Assembly: GCA_963798985.1 (NCBI GenBank)
Contig: CAWCVL010000005.1
Location: 558,001-622,000, forward strand
DNA length: 64,000 nucleotides
Source of the DNA: JACCTU01 sp963798985
GTDB lineage: Bacteria > Actinomycetota > Thermoleophilia > Gaiellales > Gaiellaceae
Reading direction: 5' to 3'
Part shown: positions 25,665 through 33,852 of the stretch, piece after piece
Position numbering within the stretch: the first letter of the stretch is position 1
How the letters are laid out: each line of letters starts with the position of its first letter
Made by a program: the position numbers and the translations under genes
The notes under the pieces: generated by a model
Told to the model about the DNA's origin: nothing
Database searches by the model: none
Seen by the model: only the letters and a program-made list of their open reading frames with translations

Positions 25665-26433
25665 GTACGTCCTTCGCTTCACGGCGCTCGGCTACCTCGC
25701 GCTGCTGCTGCTCCTGCCGGTCGCGATGGTCTTCGGGCGGGCGTTCGAGAACGGCCTCGCTGCGGCGTGGGCGTCGGTCACGACACCCGAGGCGATCCAC
25801 GCGTTCTGGATCACGATTCTGATCACGCTGATCGTCGTCCCCGCGAACACCATCTTCGGGATCGCGTGTGCGATCGTGATCGTCCGGCATCGCTTCCCCG
25901 GCAAGGGGCTCCTCAATGCGGTCGTCGACCTGCCGCTCGCGCTCTCGCCGATCGTCGTCGGCCTTGCGTTCCTGCTCCTCTTCGGGACCGGCGGGTGGCT
26001 CCACGACGTGCCGTTCGACGTCGTCTTCGCGCTTCCGGGCATGGTGCTCGCGACGATCTTCGTCTCGCTGCCGTTCGTCGTGCGCGAGGTCGTCCCGGTG
26101 CTGCGCGAGATCGGCATCGAGCAGGAGCAGGCCGCGTCGACGCTCGGCGCATCGTCGTGGCAGACGTTCCGTCGAGTCACGCTCCCAGCGATTCGCTGGG
26201 CGGTTGCCTACGGCATCGTCCTGACGACGGCGCGCGCGCTCGGCGAGTTCGGCGCCGTCAGCGTCGTCTCCGGGCGCATCGTCGGTAAGACCGAGACGAT
26301 GACGCTGCACGTGGAGGAACGCTTCCAGTCGTTCGACTACGTCGGGGCCTACGCGGCGTCCGTCGTGCTCGCAATCCTCGCGATCGCCACGCTCGTCGCG
26401 ATGAACCTGTTCAAGCCCAAGGAGGGCGCATGA
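25657..26433 (+). CDS. cysW: Sulfate ABC transporter permease CysW
   Basis: A 258-residue permease, partner of CysT. The EAA loop reads QEQAASTLGASSWQTFRRV, followed by ARALGEFGAVSVVSG and TETMTLHVEERFQSFDYVGAYA, a conserved CysW tail. TTG 25657 lies inside the end of cysT, and the stop overlaps the cysA ATG. Confidence 0.92.
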   Translation: MGKYVLRFTALGYLALLLLLPVAMVFGRAFENGLAAAWASVTTPEAIHAFWITILITLIVVPANTIFGIACAIVIVRHRFPGKGLLNAVVDLPLALSPIVVGLAFLLLFGTGGWLHDVPFDVVFALPGMVLATIFVSLPFVVREVVPVLREIGIEQEQAASTLGASSWQTFRRVTLPAIRWAVAYGIVLTTARALGEFGAVSVVSGRIVGKTETMTLHVEERFQSFDYVGAYAASVVLAILAIATLVAMNLFKPKEGA

Positions 26434-27365
26434 TCGAAGCACGGTCCGTCTCGAAGCAGTTCGGCTCGTTCGTCGCGCTCGACGACGTCTCGGTCGAGGT
26501 CCCCGCGGGGTCACTCACGGCGCTCCTCGGCCCGAGTGGCAGCGGCAAGTCGACGCTCTTGCGAATCATCGCCGGGCTCGAACGGCCGGACGCCGGACGC
26601 GTGCTGATCGAGGGACACGACGTGACCTCCCGTCCACCGCAGGAGCGAGGCGTCGGGTTCGTCTTCCAGCACTACGCCGCGTTCAAGCACATGACCGTCG
26701 CGAAGAACGTCGCGTTCGGCCTCGAGATCCGCCGGCGTCCGAAGCAGGAGATCAAGGAGCGCGTCGGCCAGCTCCTCGAGCTCGTGCAGCTGAACGGCTT
26801 CGCCGATCGCTATCCCGCGCAGCTCTCCGGCGGACAGCGCCAGCGGATGGCCCTCGCTCGTGCGCTCGCCGTCGAGCCCGACGTCCTGCTGCTCGACGAG
26901 CCGTTCGGCGCGCTCGACGCACGCGTCCGCAAGGAGCTCCGCGCCTGGCTCCGCCGCCTCCACGACGAGGTGCACGTGACGACGATCTTCGTCACGCACG
27001 ACCAGGAAGAGGCGATGGACCTCGCGGATCAGATCGTCGTGATGAGCCACGGGCAAGTCGAGCAGGTCGGGGGCGCGCGGGAGCTCTACGACAACCCGGC
27101 GAACGAGTTCGTGATGACTTTCGTCGGCGAGGTGAACCAGCTCGGCGGGTCGTTCGTGCGCCCCCACGACGTCGAGTTCGGCGAGGGCGACGAGGCACGC
27201 GTCGAGCGGGTCGTGCACCTCGGGTTCGAGGTGCGCGTCGAGCTCAGGCTGGCGAACGGGGAAGAGCTCTGGGCCCAGGTGACGCGCGAGGAGGCTCAGC
27301 GGCTCGAGCTCGTCGAGGGCGCACGAGTGCGTGTTCGCCCAAGGCACGCGAAGGTCTTCGGATAG
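26430..27365 (+). CDS. cysA: Sulfate ABC transporter ATP-binding protein CysA
   Basis: A 311-residue ATPase. Walker A GPSGSGKST, Q-loop FVFQHYAAFKHMTV, signature LSGGQRQRMALARAL, Walker B VLLLDEPFGALDA and the switch histidine in FVTHDQEEAMDLAD are all present, followed by a short TOBE-like regulatory domain. It powers sulfate (or thiosulfate) uptake. ATG overlaps the cysW stop (ATGA). The C-terminal extension is shorter than in Escherichia coli CysA (365 residues). Confidence 0.92.
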   Translation: MIEARSVSKQFGSFVALDDVSVEVPAGSLTALLGPSGSGKSTLLRIIAGLERPDAGRVLIEGHDVTSRPPQERGVGFVFQHYAAFKHMTVAKNVAFGLEIRRRPKQEIKERVGQLLELVQLNGFADRYPAQLSGGQRQRMALARALAVEPDVLLLDEPFGALDARVRKELRAWLRRLHDEVHVTTIFVTHDQEEAMDLADQIVVMSHGQVEQVGGARELYDNPANEFVMTFVGEVNQLGGSFVRPHDVEFGEGDEARVERVVHLGFEVRVELRLANGEELWAQVTREEAQRLELVEGARVRVRPRHAKVFG

Positions 27366-27378
27366 CCTCGCGCGCGGG

Positions 27379-28284
27379 TTGCCGCGCCTCCTGTCGACCC
27401 TTCTCGTTCTGGGCCTGCTCGGCGGAACCGCGGCGGCGTTCGCGGTCACCGAGCGGCTGAAGCTCGTCCCATCACCGATCATCGCGCCGAAGGTGACGGA
27501 GGCCTTCTCCCCGGTCTGCGACTGCGCGACGGACGAAGCGCGGATCCGGTTCGGCCTGCGCGACGCCGATCGCCTGACCGTCACGATCATCGACGAGGAC
27601 GGCGATCCGGTTGCCACGATCGCGGACGCCGAGTCGCTCCCGGCCGGGCCTGTGGAGTTCGTCTGGGCTGGTCGTGGCGCGCCTCAAGGCGCCTATCGCG
27701 CGCGCGTTCACCTCGACGATGCGAGACGGACGATCGTCATCCCGAACGAGCTGCGGCTCGACACGACGCCGCCGACGCTCACGGTCGTGCGAATCGCTCC
27801 GATCGTGTTCTCGCCGGACGGCGACGGCAACGCCGACTTCGTGCGCGTGCGCTTTCGGCTCTCGGAGCGTGGGCGGGTCGTGCTGCTGGCGGACGGACGC
27901 GAGGTCGTCCGCAGCACGGTGCGACCGCGTGGCGCAGGAAAGATCGAGTGGTACGGGCGCGGCGCCCGGATCGGGCAGCACTCGCTCGAGGTCGTGGCGT
28001 ATGACCTCGCGGGAAACCGTTCGACGGAAGTGCAGGCGCTCGTTCGGCTTCGGTTCATCGAGCTCGTACGCCGACAGATCGTCGTACCGCCAGGGGTTCG
28101 TTTCGGCGTCGGCGTCTCGACCGACGCGGGGCGCTACCGCTGGCGGCTCGGCGCGCGAACCGGCAGCTCGAGCGGGCGGACTCTCGCGCTGCTTTCACCC
28201 GCCCTTCCGGGCCGCTACACGCTCACCGTGTCCTACGACGGGCATCGCGACGCGATCCCCGTCTTCGTGCGGGCGCAGCCGTGA
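27379..28284 (+). CDS. Membrane-anchored or secreted protein with FlgD/Ig-like repeats
   Basis: About 301 residues: an N-terminal hydrophobic helix (LLSTLLVLGLLGGTAAAFAV) and then two or three beta-rich modules. The first holds CDCATDEARIRFGL and ends WAGRGAPQGAYRAR; the second begins SPDGDGNADFVRVRF, the calcium-loop form of FlgD/CHU-like Ig domains also found in the glycosidase at 2899. No catalytic motif is seen, so a surface scaffold role is likely. TTG 27379 gives a proper signal segment; GTG 27331 inside cysA is an alternative. Its stop overlaps the O-antigen ligase gene (GTGA). Confidence 0.65.
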   Translation: MPRLLSTLLVLGLLGGTAAAFAVTERLKLVPSPIIAPKVTEAFSPVCDCATDEARIRFGLRDADRLTVTIIDEDGDPVATIADAESLPAGPVEFVWAGRGAPQGAYRARVHLDDARRTIVIPNELRLDTTPPTLTVVRIAPIVFSPDGDGNADFVRVRFRLSERGRVVLLADGREVVRSTVRPRGAGKIEWYGRGARIGQHSLEVVAYDLAGNRSTEVQALVRLRFIELVRRQIVVPPGVRFGVGVSTDAGRYRWRLGARTGSSSGRTLALLSPALPGRYTLTVSYDGHRDAIPVFVRAQP

Positions 28285-29720
28285 TCGCCGGAGGTGTCCT
28301 CGGGGCGCTCGGTCTGGCGGTGCTCGTCCTCGCGCGCGGGAGCGTCGTCCGGCTTGCCGCGCTTGCGGCGACGCTCGTGGGAGGGGCGATCCTCGTCGTC
28401 GCGCTCAGGCCTGAGGGGAACGACGGCCTGATCGCGGTCGGCGCGGTCCTCGGCTGTGCCGTGGCGGTCGGGCTCGCCGCGCTCTTCGTGCGCTGGCCGT
28501 GGTTGCTCCCGATGACGGCGCTCGCGTGCGCGCCCGCACGCGTTCCGGTGAAGGTCGGGGGCGAAGAGGCGAATCTGCTGCTGCCGCTGTACGTCGTCGT
28601 CTTCGCCGGCGCGCTCGCGCTCGCGTGGGAGCTGCGCCGGGGGAACGGCCGCGCCCGCGAGCTCGGTCCGCTTGCCTGGCCGCTCGCCGCGTTCCTGGCC
28701 TGGGCGGGGGTCTCACTTCTCTGGAGCGACGGCGCGCGCCAGGGTGCGGTGTCGCTGGCGGCGTTCTACCTCCCGTTCGGCCTTCTCGCGCTGATGCTCG
28801 CCCGCCTGCCCTGGAAGCGACGATGGCTGAAGGCGCTTGCGTTGCAGCTGATCGCGATGGCGGTGGTGTTCGCCGGGACGGGCGTCTACCAGTGGGTGAC
28901 CCGCGACGTCTTCTGGAACCCGAAGGTGATCATCGGGAACGTCTACGCGCCGTTCTATCGCGTCAACTCGCTCTTCTGGGACCCGTCGATCTACGGACGT
29001 TTCCTCGTGGTCGCCATTCTCGTCGCGCTCGTGTCCGTGCTCTACGGTGCCCGGCGCGACTCCATCGCTGCCGGAATCGTCGTCGTCGTGCTCTGGGTCG
29101 GGCTCGTCTTTTCGTTCTCCCAGTCGAGCTTCGTCGCGCTCGTCGCCGGCGTGCTCGGGGCAATCGCGCTCTCGTGGGAACGACGCTCGGTGGTCGCGTT
29201 GGGGATCGCGGTCGTCGCGCTCCTCGCTGCCGGCTTCGTCGTGCCGTCGGTGCGGGCGGAGATCCTCGACAACACCGATCGGGCAACGGGAAACCGGTCG
29301 TCGCTCGTCCGGGAGGGGTTGCGCATCGCGGCCGATCACCCGTTGGCGGGCGTCGGGCTCGGCGGGTTCAAGAGCGCGTACGGCGAGCGAGTCGGCTTTC
29401 GGGCGGCGGACCCCGCCCGCGCCGCCTCGCACAACACACCGGTCACGGTCGCTGCGGAGCTCGGCATCCCTGGCCTGCTCCTGTTCGCGTGGCTCGTCGC
29501 AACCGCGCTCTGGCTCCCGTTCCGGAGAGCGTCACGGAGCTTCGCGGGCCGCGCGTCGCTCTGCTTCGGCCTTGCGCTCCTCGCGATCCTCGTCCACTCG
29601 CTCTTCTACAACGCGTTTTTCGAGGACCCGATGAGCTGGGGCCTGGTCGGCCTGACGTCGCTCGGCTATGCGTGGCGCGCGAGCACTCGAGCGAGCCGGG
29701 CGCGCTCGAACGGCAAGTAG
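28281..29720 (+). CDS. O-antigen ligase / polymerase (Wzy_C family) membrane protein
   Basis: A 479-residue protein with about twelve membrane helices and a large extracytoplasmic loop containing RATGNRSSLVREGLRIAADH and PLAGVGLGGF, the Wzy_C/WaaL-type motif with conserved R and H. It would polymerise or transfer lipid-linked glycans outside the membrane. It overlaps the FlgD-like gene at its start, and its last 55 bases overlap the convergent flippase gene. A second member of the family is at 51175. Confidence 0.82.
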   Translation: MIAGGVLGALGLAVLVLARGSVVRLAALAATLVGGAILVVALRPEGNDGLIAVGAVLGCAVAVGLAALFVRWPWLLPMTALACAPARVPVKVGGEEANLLLPLYVVVFAGALALAWELRRGNGRARELGPLAWPLAAFLAWAGVSLLWSDGARQGAVSLAAFYLPFGLLALMLARLPWKRRWLKALALQLIAMAVVFAGTGVYQWVTRDVFWNPKVIIGNVYAPFYRVNSLFWDPSIYGRFLVVAILVALVSVLYGARRDSIAAGIVVVVLWVGLVFSFSQSSFVALVAGVLGAIALSWERRSVVALGIAVVALLAAGFVVPSVRAEILDNTDRATGNRSSLVREGLRIAADHPLAGVGLGGFKSAYGERVGFRAADPARAASHNTPVTVAAELGIPGLLLFAWLVATALWLPFRRASRSFAGRASLCFGLALLAILVHSLFYNAFFEDPMSWGLVGLTSLGYAWRASTRASRARSNGK

Positions 29721-31096
29721 AAGCCGAGCGGGAAGAGCACGAGCGGGTAGACGAGCACGAGCGCGATCGCGACCTCGAGGCGGTCGATGACTCTGCCGAC
29801 GACCGTGAGTGCGCCGGCGGTGAGGAGCACCGTAGCCACGCGGCGCCACTGGTAGGGCACCGGGTAGAGCCGCTGCGAGTACGCGGCCATGACGACGAAC
29901 ATGAACGCGAACGCGGTCAGCGCTGCCGCGGCCGCGCCGCGGATCCCATAGGTCGGGATCAGCAGCAGGTTCAGGGCGACGTCGATCGCAGCCGCCGAGC
30001 CGGTGATCACCCAGTTGAACTGCGTCCGTCGCAGTCGCCCGATCCCGATCGCGACGACGGTGTACCCGCCCCAGAGCGCGCCCGCGAACGCGAGCGGGGC
30101 GACGACGTCTGCGCCGGGCCAGAACGCTTCGTTCCGTGCGAGCACCTGCACGATCCACGGCGCGAGCACGCCGAGCGCGAGCGACAGCCAGCAGGCGACG
30201 AAGAGCAGGTACGTGAGCACGAACGCGTAGGTGCGCTTGGCCTCGCGCTCGTCGTCGATCGAGTACGCGAACGCCGGCCAGGCGGTCCGGAACGCGACGA
30301 GCAGCAGCACCATCGCGGACGCGATGCGCACGCCGATCGAGTAGCGCCCGACGTCGTCCTGGCCCGACAGCCGTGCCAGGAAGAAGCGGTCGCTGAAGTT
30401 GAGGGCCCAGAGCGCGATGCCCGACGGCACGAGTGGCAGGCCGAAGCGGTTCATGCGCCGAAGCAGCTCGCGATCGAACTGGAGGCCGAGCTGCTCGCGG
30501 CGATAGCCGAGCAGCGCCAGGTAGACGATCAGCGTCCCGGTGAAGTTTCCGACGACGACGCCTAGCGGCCCCTGTTCGTAGACGACGACGAGCAGGACCG
30601 TGGTCGCGATCGTTAGCAACACGTTCGCGAGGCTTGCGGCGACGAACGCGACCGAGCGTTCCTCGACCCGGAAGAGCGCCGTCAGCTGCTCGTAGTTCAT
30701 CTGCGCCCAGAGGCCGACGAAGGCCGCGCGGACGAGCGTGACGTCGTCGATCCTGAGCGCGTCCGAGAGCCACGGCGCGAAGAGCCAGCCCACGACCACA
30801 CCCAATGTGGACATTCCCATCGTGAACCAGAACGCGGTCCGGAGCACCCGAACGCGATCGGCGGGGTCCGGCGAGTCGAAGTAGAAGCGGAAGAACGCGG
30901 TCGAGATCCCCGCGCGTAGGGCCGTGACGAGGAGCGCGCTCAGCGCGACGAGCGTCTCGACCTTGCCGAAGTCGGCCGGTGTGAGGTAGCTCGTGTAGAG
31001 CGGCAGAAGCAGCACCGCGAGGATCCGGGAGACGAGCCCGCCGAGCCCGTAGATCGCGGAGTGCCTGCCGAGCCGCCGGAGCTGCGCGCCGATCAT
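29666..31096 (-). CDS. Polysaccharide flippase (Wzx / oligosaccharide-flippase family)
   Basis: A 476-residue MOP-superfamily protein with some fourteen membrane helices, beginning SAIYGLGGLVSRILAVLLLP and with LTPADFGKVETLVAL, features of Wzx-type flippases that move lipid-linked oligosaccharides across the membrane. It is the only flippase in the window and probably serves the whole glycan region. ATG overlaps the stop of the upstream glycosyltransferase gene (ATGA). Its 3' end runs 55 bases into the convergent O-antigen ligase gene. Confidence 0.87.
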   Translation of the reverse strand: MIGAQLRRLGRHSAIYGLGGLVSRILAVLLLPLYTSYLTPADFGKVETLVALSALLVTALRAGISTAFFRFYFDSPDPADRVRVLRTAFWFTMGMSTLGVVVGWLFAPWLSDALRIDDVTLVRAAFVGLWAQMNYEQLTALFRVEERSVAFVAASLANVLLTIATTVLLVVVYEQGPLGVVVGNFTGTLIVYLALLGYRREQLGLQFDRELLRRMNRFGLPLVPSGIALWALNFSDRFFLARLSGQDDVGRYSIGVRIASAMVLLLVAFRTAWPAFAYSIDDEREAKRTYAFVLTYLLFVACWLSLALGVLAPWIVQVLARNEAFWPGADVVAPLAFAGALWGGYTVVAIGIGRLRRTQFNWVITGSAAAIDVALNLLLIPTYGIRGAAAAALTAFAFMFVVMAAYSQRLYPVPYQWRRVATVLLTAGALTVVGRVIDRLEVAIALVLVYPLVLFPLGFYLPFERARLARVLARHA

Positions 31097-32070
31097 CGAA
31101 TGCGAGCGTAGAGCGCGAGCAGGCGGTCGGCGATCTTCTCGTCGTCGTGCACCGCCTCGACGTACGCCCGGCCGGCCTCACCTCGGCGCCGTCGTTCGTC
31201 CGCGTCTTCCACCAACGGGCGGAGCGCGTCGACGAGCGTCTCCTTCGTCGCGTTCACGATCGGTACCTCGACGCCGAACGCCTCCTCCGTGCGGCGAACC
31301 GCCTCGTCGTGCAGAAAGGTGACGACCGGCTTGCCGAGTGCCATCGCCTCGATCGCGAAGATCCCGTACCAGCCGGCGTTCAGCTGGTCGACGACGATGT
31401 CGGCGCGGCGGTAGCGCTCGACAGCCTCGTCGTGTGGGAGGCCGTGGACGACGTCGAGGTCGACGGGGAGCTCGGCGCACGCAGCCTCGACGAACTCGGT
31501 GCCCTTGCTCGCCTTGCGCGAAGGAGCGTGCACGACGAGCGGACGCTCGCCGCCTCGACCGGGCGACGGCGTGTAGCGCCGCAGGTCGATGCCGGGCGGG
31601 ATCACCTCGGCGTCGGGCACCCAGCGGATGGCGTCGTACGAGCCGACGACGCGGGCGTCGGCCGCGCGCGTGTAGGCGAGCTGATCGGGCGTCTTCCCGC
31701 GGATGTCGGAGCCGACGAAGTGGAAGACGGCCTGCTTGCGCAGCAGCCGCAGGATCGGGAACTGCAACCTGCGCGGGACGAGCGTGAGCCCGAAGTAGAA
31801 GTGGAACACGTCGGTGCGCGGAAGCAGCCGCGCGAGGGCGCGCCACTGCGTCAGCTGCGCGCGAACGAATCCGTCGGGCCGGTTGAGATTCCAGTCGAAC
31901 TCGGTCGGCCGGAAGGGCTGCGGCTTGAAGACGACGAGCCGGGCTTCGATGCCGCGGCGCTTGAGCGCCTCGACGTTCTTGTACGCGATCCCGGCCATGT
32001 TCACCGGCGCGTGCGTGACGCGCAGCGGTCCCCGCGAGGACGTGTTCACGAATCGTCCCGAACTCGGCAC
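31093..32070 (-). CDS. Glycosyltransferase family 4-like protein
   Basis: About 325 residues in a GT-B fold. The C-terminal donor domain shows VVHAPSRKASKGTEFVEAA, VDQLNAGWYGIFAIEAMALG and a conserved glutamate pair spacing of GT4 enzymes. The N-terminal part VTHAPVNMAGIAYKNVEAL binds the acceptor. It is a clear paralogue of the protein at 62160-63276 (shared VDQL..GWYG..AIEAMAL). GTG 32070 or GTG 32049 may be the start. The upstream 115-base gap contains a G-rich quadruplex-like tract. Confidence 0.82.
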   Translation of the reverse strand: MPSSGRFVNTSSRGPLRVTHAPVNMAGIAYKNVEALKRRGIEARLVVFKPQPFRPTEFDWNLNRPDGFVRAQLTQWRALARLLPRTDVFHFYFGLTLVPRRLQFPILRLLRKQAVFHFVGSDIRGKTPDQLAYTRAADARVVGSYDAIRWVPDAEVIPPGIDLRRYTPSPGRGGERPLVVHAPSRKASKGTEFVEAACAELPVDLDVVHGLPHDEAVERYRRADIVVDQLNAGWYGIFAIEAMALGKPVVTFLHDEAVRRTEEAFGVEVPIVNATKETLVDALRPLVEDADERRRRGEAGRAYVEAVHDDEKIADRLLALYARIR

Positions 32071-32136
32071 GACCCGCGCACAGACACGTCACACCTCGGC
32101 CGGTAGGCTCGAAGAGCATCACCCTGTTCCCCCAAA

Positions 32137-32164
32137 GGGAGGGTGGGGGGTGAGTGGGTGGGGG
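32137..32164 (+). other. G-quadruplex-prone tract in an intergenic gap
   Basis: Five G runs of 3, 3, 6, 3 and 5 bases are separated by loops of 1, 1, 5 and 1 bases on the + strand. It lies between the ATP-grasp gene (stop at 32186) and the downstream glycosyltransferase gene, both on the minus strand, so the G-rich strand is the transcription template. The rest of the 32071-32185 gap has GC-rich short inverted repeats and no gene. Confidence 0.5.
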
Positions 32165-32185
32165 CCGGGCCTGCGGGGCCGCCGC

Positions 32186-33214
32186 TCACTCGTCCCATTC
32201 GACCTGGTCGAAAAAGCGCAGGGCTCGGCGGGTCGGGCGGATGTTTGCGGCCTCGGCGGCGAGCTCGGCTTCGTCGGTCTCTCCGAGGGCGAGCTTCAGG
32301 CCGAGGTACGGGAGGTTCAGGTTCTCCTGGTAGACGACCGTCGAGATCCGCGGGTTGATCTCGATCACCGTGTCGCCGACGAGCTGGATGTTGAAGAAGT
32401 GGTCGAGCTCGAGCTCGTGGACGATCGACGCGGCGACGTCCATCAACCCAGCGTCGTCGAGCGTCTCGAAGTACATCGCGAGGCCGGCGCGCATGGCCTC
32501 GCGCGTCTTCGGGTGCCCGAGGACGATCCGGCCGCCGCGCGCGACGCCGTCGATCGTTCGCTCCTTGCCGCGCGCGAGCTCCATCACGAGCAGCTCGGGG
32601 CCGCCGTCCTCGGGCAGCAGCGCGAGCAGCTCCTCGAGCTGCATCGCGGGGGCGACTCCCGGACGGTTGGTGAGCAGCTGCTGGAGCGGGTCGGCGCTCG
32701 CCGACAGGATGCGGAAGCCCCGCGAGCCGGACGACTCGAGCGGCTTCACCGCGACCTCCTCGCCGGGGTAGCCGAGCTCCCGCGCGGCCGCCTCGACCGC
32801 AGCTCTCCCATGAGCCCGCCGCCAGACCGGGCCGGGCGCGCCGATCGCGTCGAGCAGCCCGTACGTCTCCGCCTTGTCGTTCGAGCGGCGCACCGCCTCG
32901 GGCGAGGCGACGAGCACCGCACAAGAAAAGCGCTCGCGCGCGGCGGCGAGACCGGGGAGGTCGTACGACGACTGCGGCAGCACCGCGTCGACTCCCTCGC
33001 GCTCGGCCAGCTCGACGAGAGCGTCGGCGAACCCCGGGTCGTGACCGGGTGGCACGACGTGGAACGCATCGCAGAGGTGACGCCCGACGGCGAGCTCCGC
33101 CATGTCGGTTCCCACGACCCGGATGCGACGCTCGCCGTTGTCGCGCAGCGCGCGCACGAGCGCCGCGGTGCCGGGCGACCCGGAGGCCGTGACGAGAACC
33201 GTCAGGTCGTTCAC
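32186..33214 (-). CDS. ATP-grasp domain protein (CarB-like), ligase of unknown substrate
   Basis: A 342-residue ATP-grasp enzyme. The N-terminal Rossmann part begins VLVTASGSPGTAALV, the nucleotide lid contains EVAVKPLESSGSRGF and the metal-binding end is DTVIEINPRISTVVY. ATP-grasp ligases join a carboxylate, via an acyl phosphate, to an amine, thiol or imino group; the substrate here is unknown. It is translationally coupled to the deacetylase-like gene before it (GTGA at 33211-33214) and that gene to a second ATP-grasp gene, forming a three-gene unit. Confidence 0.83.
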   Translation of the reverse strand: MNDLTVLVTASGSPGTAALVRALRDNGERRIRVVGTDMAELAVGRHLCDAFHVVPPGHDPGFADALVELAEREGVDAVLPQSSYDLPGLAAARERFSCAVLVASPEAVRRSNDKAETYGLLDAIGAPGPVWRRAHGRAAVEAAARELGYPGEEVAVKPLESSGSRGFRILSASADPLQQLLTNRPGVAPAMQLEELLALLPEDGGPELLVMELARGKERTIDGVARGGRIVLGHPKTREAMRAGLAMYFETLDDAGLMDVAASIVHELELDHFFNIQLVGDTVIEINPRISTVVYQENLNLPYLGLKLALGETDEAELAAEAANIRPTRRALRFFDQVEWDE

Positions 33215-33852
33215 GTCAGGTCGATCCGGTCCGCAGCGAGCCGCTCGAGGTCGTGCTCGCGCTCGGCGTCGAGCATCGCGAGCATCGTCTCGCGCATGGT
33301 CTCGCCCGGAAAGACCCAGATCTCGGGATGCGTGAGCAGCTGCAGCCACTCGAACTCGCCCGCAGCGAGCTCCGCATGCGGACAGCCCGCCCGCCAGTGC
33401 TGGTTCGAGTCCGAGCGGTAGTGATCCCGCGAGAACCACGGCTCGGACATCACGTTGACCGCGCCCTCGACGAGCCCCGCCATGAACTCGGGGTTCGGGT
33501 TGTGCCATGCGACGGCGGGGTCGAAGCGAGCGTCGAGATCGATGTTCGGGTTCACCGCGTGGTGGCCGACGCGATGCCCGAGCTCGCGCAGGCGCGCGAG
33601 CGCATGCTCGCCCTCGGCCGAGGCGAGGTTGTAGAAGACGCTTCGCGTCATCAGGAAGTAGGTGGCCTGGGCTTCGGCCTCGGCTTCGAGCTCGGCGAGT
33701 TGCAGCGCCGCAGCGAGCGACAGATCGACGTCGTGCCGGAGAAAGAGGTCGCCCGGCAGAGGCGAGCGGTCGAACGTCGCGAACCGGTACCCCCCCGCCT
33801 TCGCCGCGTCGAGCAGCTCGCGGTAGTGCGCCAGGTCGAACGCGCAGCTCAC
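33211..33852 (-). CDS. NodB-like polysaccharide deacetylase-family protein
   Basis: A 213-residue protein with the NodB metal motif LFLRHDVDLS near residue 37 and ATYFLMTRSVFYN, GHRVGHHAVNPNIDLD (second His motif). These proteins remove N- or O-acetyl groups from sugars with a divalent metal. It lies between two ATP-grasp genes with 4-base overlaps on both sides, suggesting joint action on one glycan substituent. A second member is at 63299. The family resemblance is distant over the C-terminal half. Confidence 0.7.
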   Translation of the reverse strand: MSCAFDLAHYRELLDAAKAGGYRFATFDRSPLPGDLFLRHDVDLSLAAALQLAELEAEAEAQATYFLMTRSVFYNLASAEGEHALARLRELGHRVGHHAVNPNIDLDARFDPAVAWHNPNPEFMAGLVEGAVNVMSEPWFSRDHYRSDSNQHWRAGCPHAELAAGEFEWLQLLTHPEIWVFPGETMRETMLAMLDAEREHDLERLAADRIDLT

